This document shows, piece by piece, positions 63,498 through 64,000 of a stretch of 64,000 nt of DNA. The stretch covers positions 1,531,852 through 1,595,851 of the forward strand of contig SIJG01000007.1 in the NCBI GenBank assembly GCA_023374025.1, read 5' to 3'. Made by a program: the position numbers and the translations under genes. The notes beneath the pieces were generated by a model that was given only the letters and a program-made list of their open reading frames with translations, had not been told where the DNA came from and searched no databases. This stretch comes from Heterodera schachtii. Lineage: Eukaryota; Nematoda; Chromadorea; Rhabditida; Heteroderidae. Position 1 is the stretch's first letter, and the number at the start of each line of letters is the position of its first letter.

Positions 63498-63665
63498 TAG
63501 TAGAGCCCGGACGGGACCGGGATCCCGCCGGGATTTTGCCGGGACTCCCGGTCCCGGGTTTTTTGGGCAAACCACCGGGACCGGGAGTCCCGTTTAAAAC
63601 GGGAGTCCCGTCCCGGTCCATTTTCCAAATCCCGGTCCCGGCCATTTGGACCGGGACTAACGGGA
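63498..63665. repeat. GC-rich block of CGGGACCGGGA-type decamers, possible hAT-like end
   Basis: Inside AT-rich DNA, words such as GGGACCGGGA, CGGGACTCCC and their complements repeat many times, giving nested palindromes. The start TAGAGCCCGGACGGGACC could be a transposon terminus. Open frames across it look collagen-like (Gly-Pro) only because of the repeat. Confidence 0.45.
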
Positions 63666-64000
63666 CTAAATTTCATCAGTGAAACTGCCCCAAATTTGAA
63701 AAAATATAATAATTTAGCGAAATGTCTTTTATTTAAAATTTGAAGATGGAATTTGGGATTTTTACTATTTAAACTATTAAAAAGATACATAAAATCTACC
63801 TAAAATATTCAAAATTTGATCAAACATAGCAATTTTTTGGGGAAAATTACTTAATATGAATGTAAAAATCTATAAAAATTTTCACGCCGGCTCATAAAAA
63901 TCATTATTCTCTTAAAAAATTAAGTCAAAAACGCAAAATTTGTCAATTTTTTGGTGTAAATCTGTTAACAAACCACACACAAATTTTCAAAATTTTCCCC

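Noticed and set aside
63442..63682. Collagen-like Gly-Pro frame
   Set aside because: It is produced by the CGGGACCGGGA repeat on either strand; there is no regular Gly-X-Y over a useful length and no flanking exons.

Overview
The window is nuclear DNA from an animal, almost certainly a nematode. The genes are split by many very short introns (43-60 nt). Several start codons sit just behind an isolated pyrimidine-AG site of the kind used for spliced-leader trans-splicing. At least one gene pair has operon-like spacing, and every recognisable protein is metazoan. Short introns with GTC-type and GC-AG donors, together with abundant poly-G/C runs, would suit a tylenchid (possibly cyst) nematode, but that placement is inference. 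No prokaryotic operon, CRISPR array or viral gene was seen.

Layout. 1-5.3 kb: 5' half of a DOCK6/7/8-type exchange factor (- strand, running off the left edge). 6.5-12.3 kb: WASHC3/CCDC53 (+), a 139-aa coiled-coil protein (-), TRAPPC6 (+) and a ULP1/SENP SUMO protease (-). 12.6-13.0 kb: a palindromic transposon with a 9-bp target duplication. 13.3-15.5 kb: an SLC22-type transporter (-). 17.4-18.2 kb: CNRIP1 (+). 18.5-21.6 kb: a thioredoxin-glutathione-reductase-like protein (-) that has lost its redox cysteines. 22.5-25.2 kb: RNase H2 subunit A and ribosomal protein eS7 (-), a likely operon. 25.6-28.9 kb: UBE2L3/UBC-18, a CLCC1-like membrane protein and a small secreted protein (all +). 29.3-30.4 kb: an unrecognised gene flanked by direct repeats. 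31.1-32.1 kb: ATP synthase OSCP (+). 32.6-37.9 kb: TULP4-like tubby protein (-). 39.6-40.3 kb: 5-hydroxyisourate hydrolase (-). 41.6 to about 51 kb: a KASH-domain protein (-) whose large introns are polypurine and poly-G rich. 51-56.8 kb: mostly low-complexity DNA. 56.8-58.9 kb: paxillin (-). 59.4-63.3 kb: NOP16 (-), divergent from eS27 and uS8 (+).

Functionally this is mainly a housekeeping neighbourhood: translation and ribosome assembly (eS7, eS27, uS8, NOP16), membrane traffic (TRAPPC6, WASHC3), ubiquitin/SUMO (UBC-18, ULP), cytoskeleton and nuclear positioning (DOCK, paxillin, KASH). No shared pathway links all the genes. The most unusual items are the redox-dead TGR-like protein with an intact multi-exon frame, and palindromic transposons that have different ends but share an internal module. 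Exon boundaries were read by eye from homology and splice sites. Those described as phase-checked are good; others are approximate.
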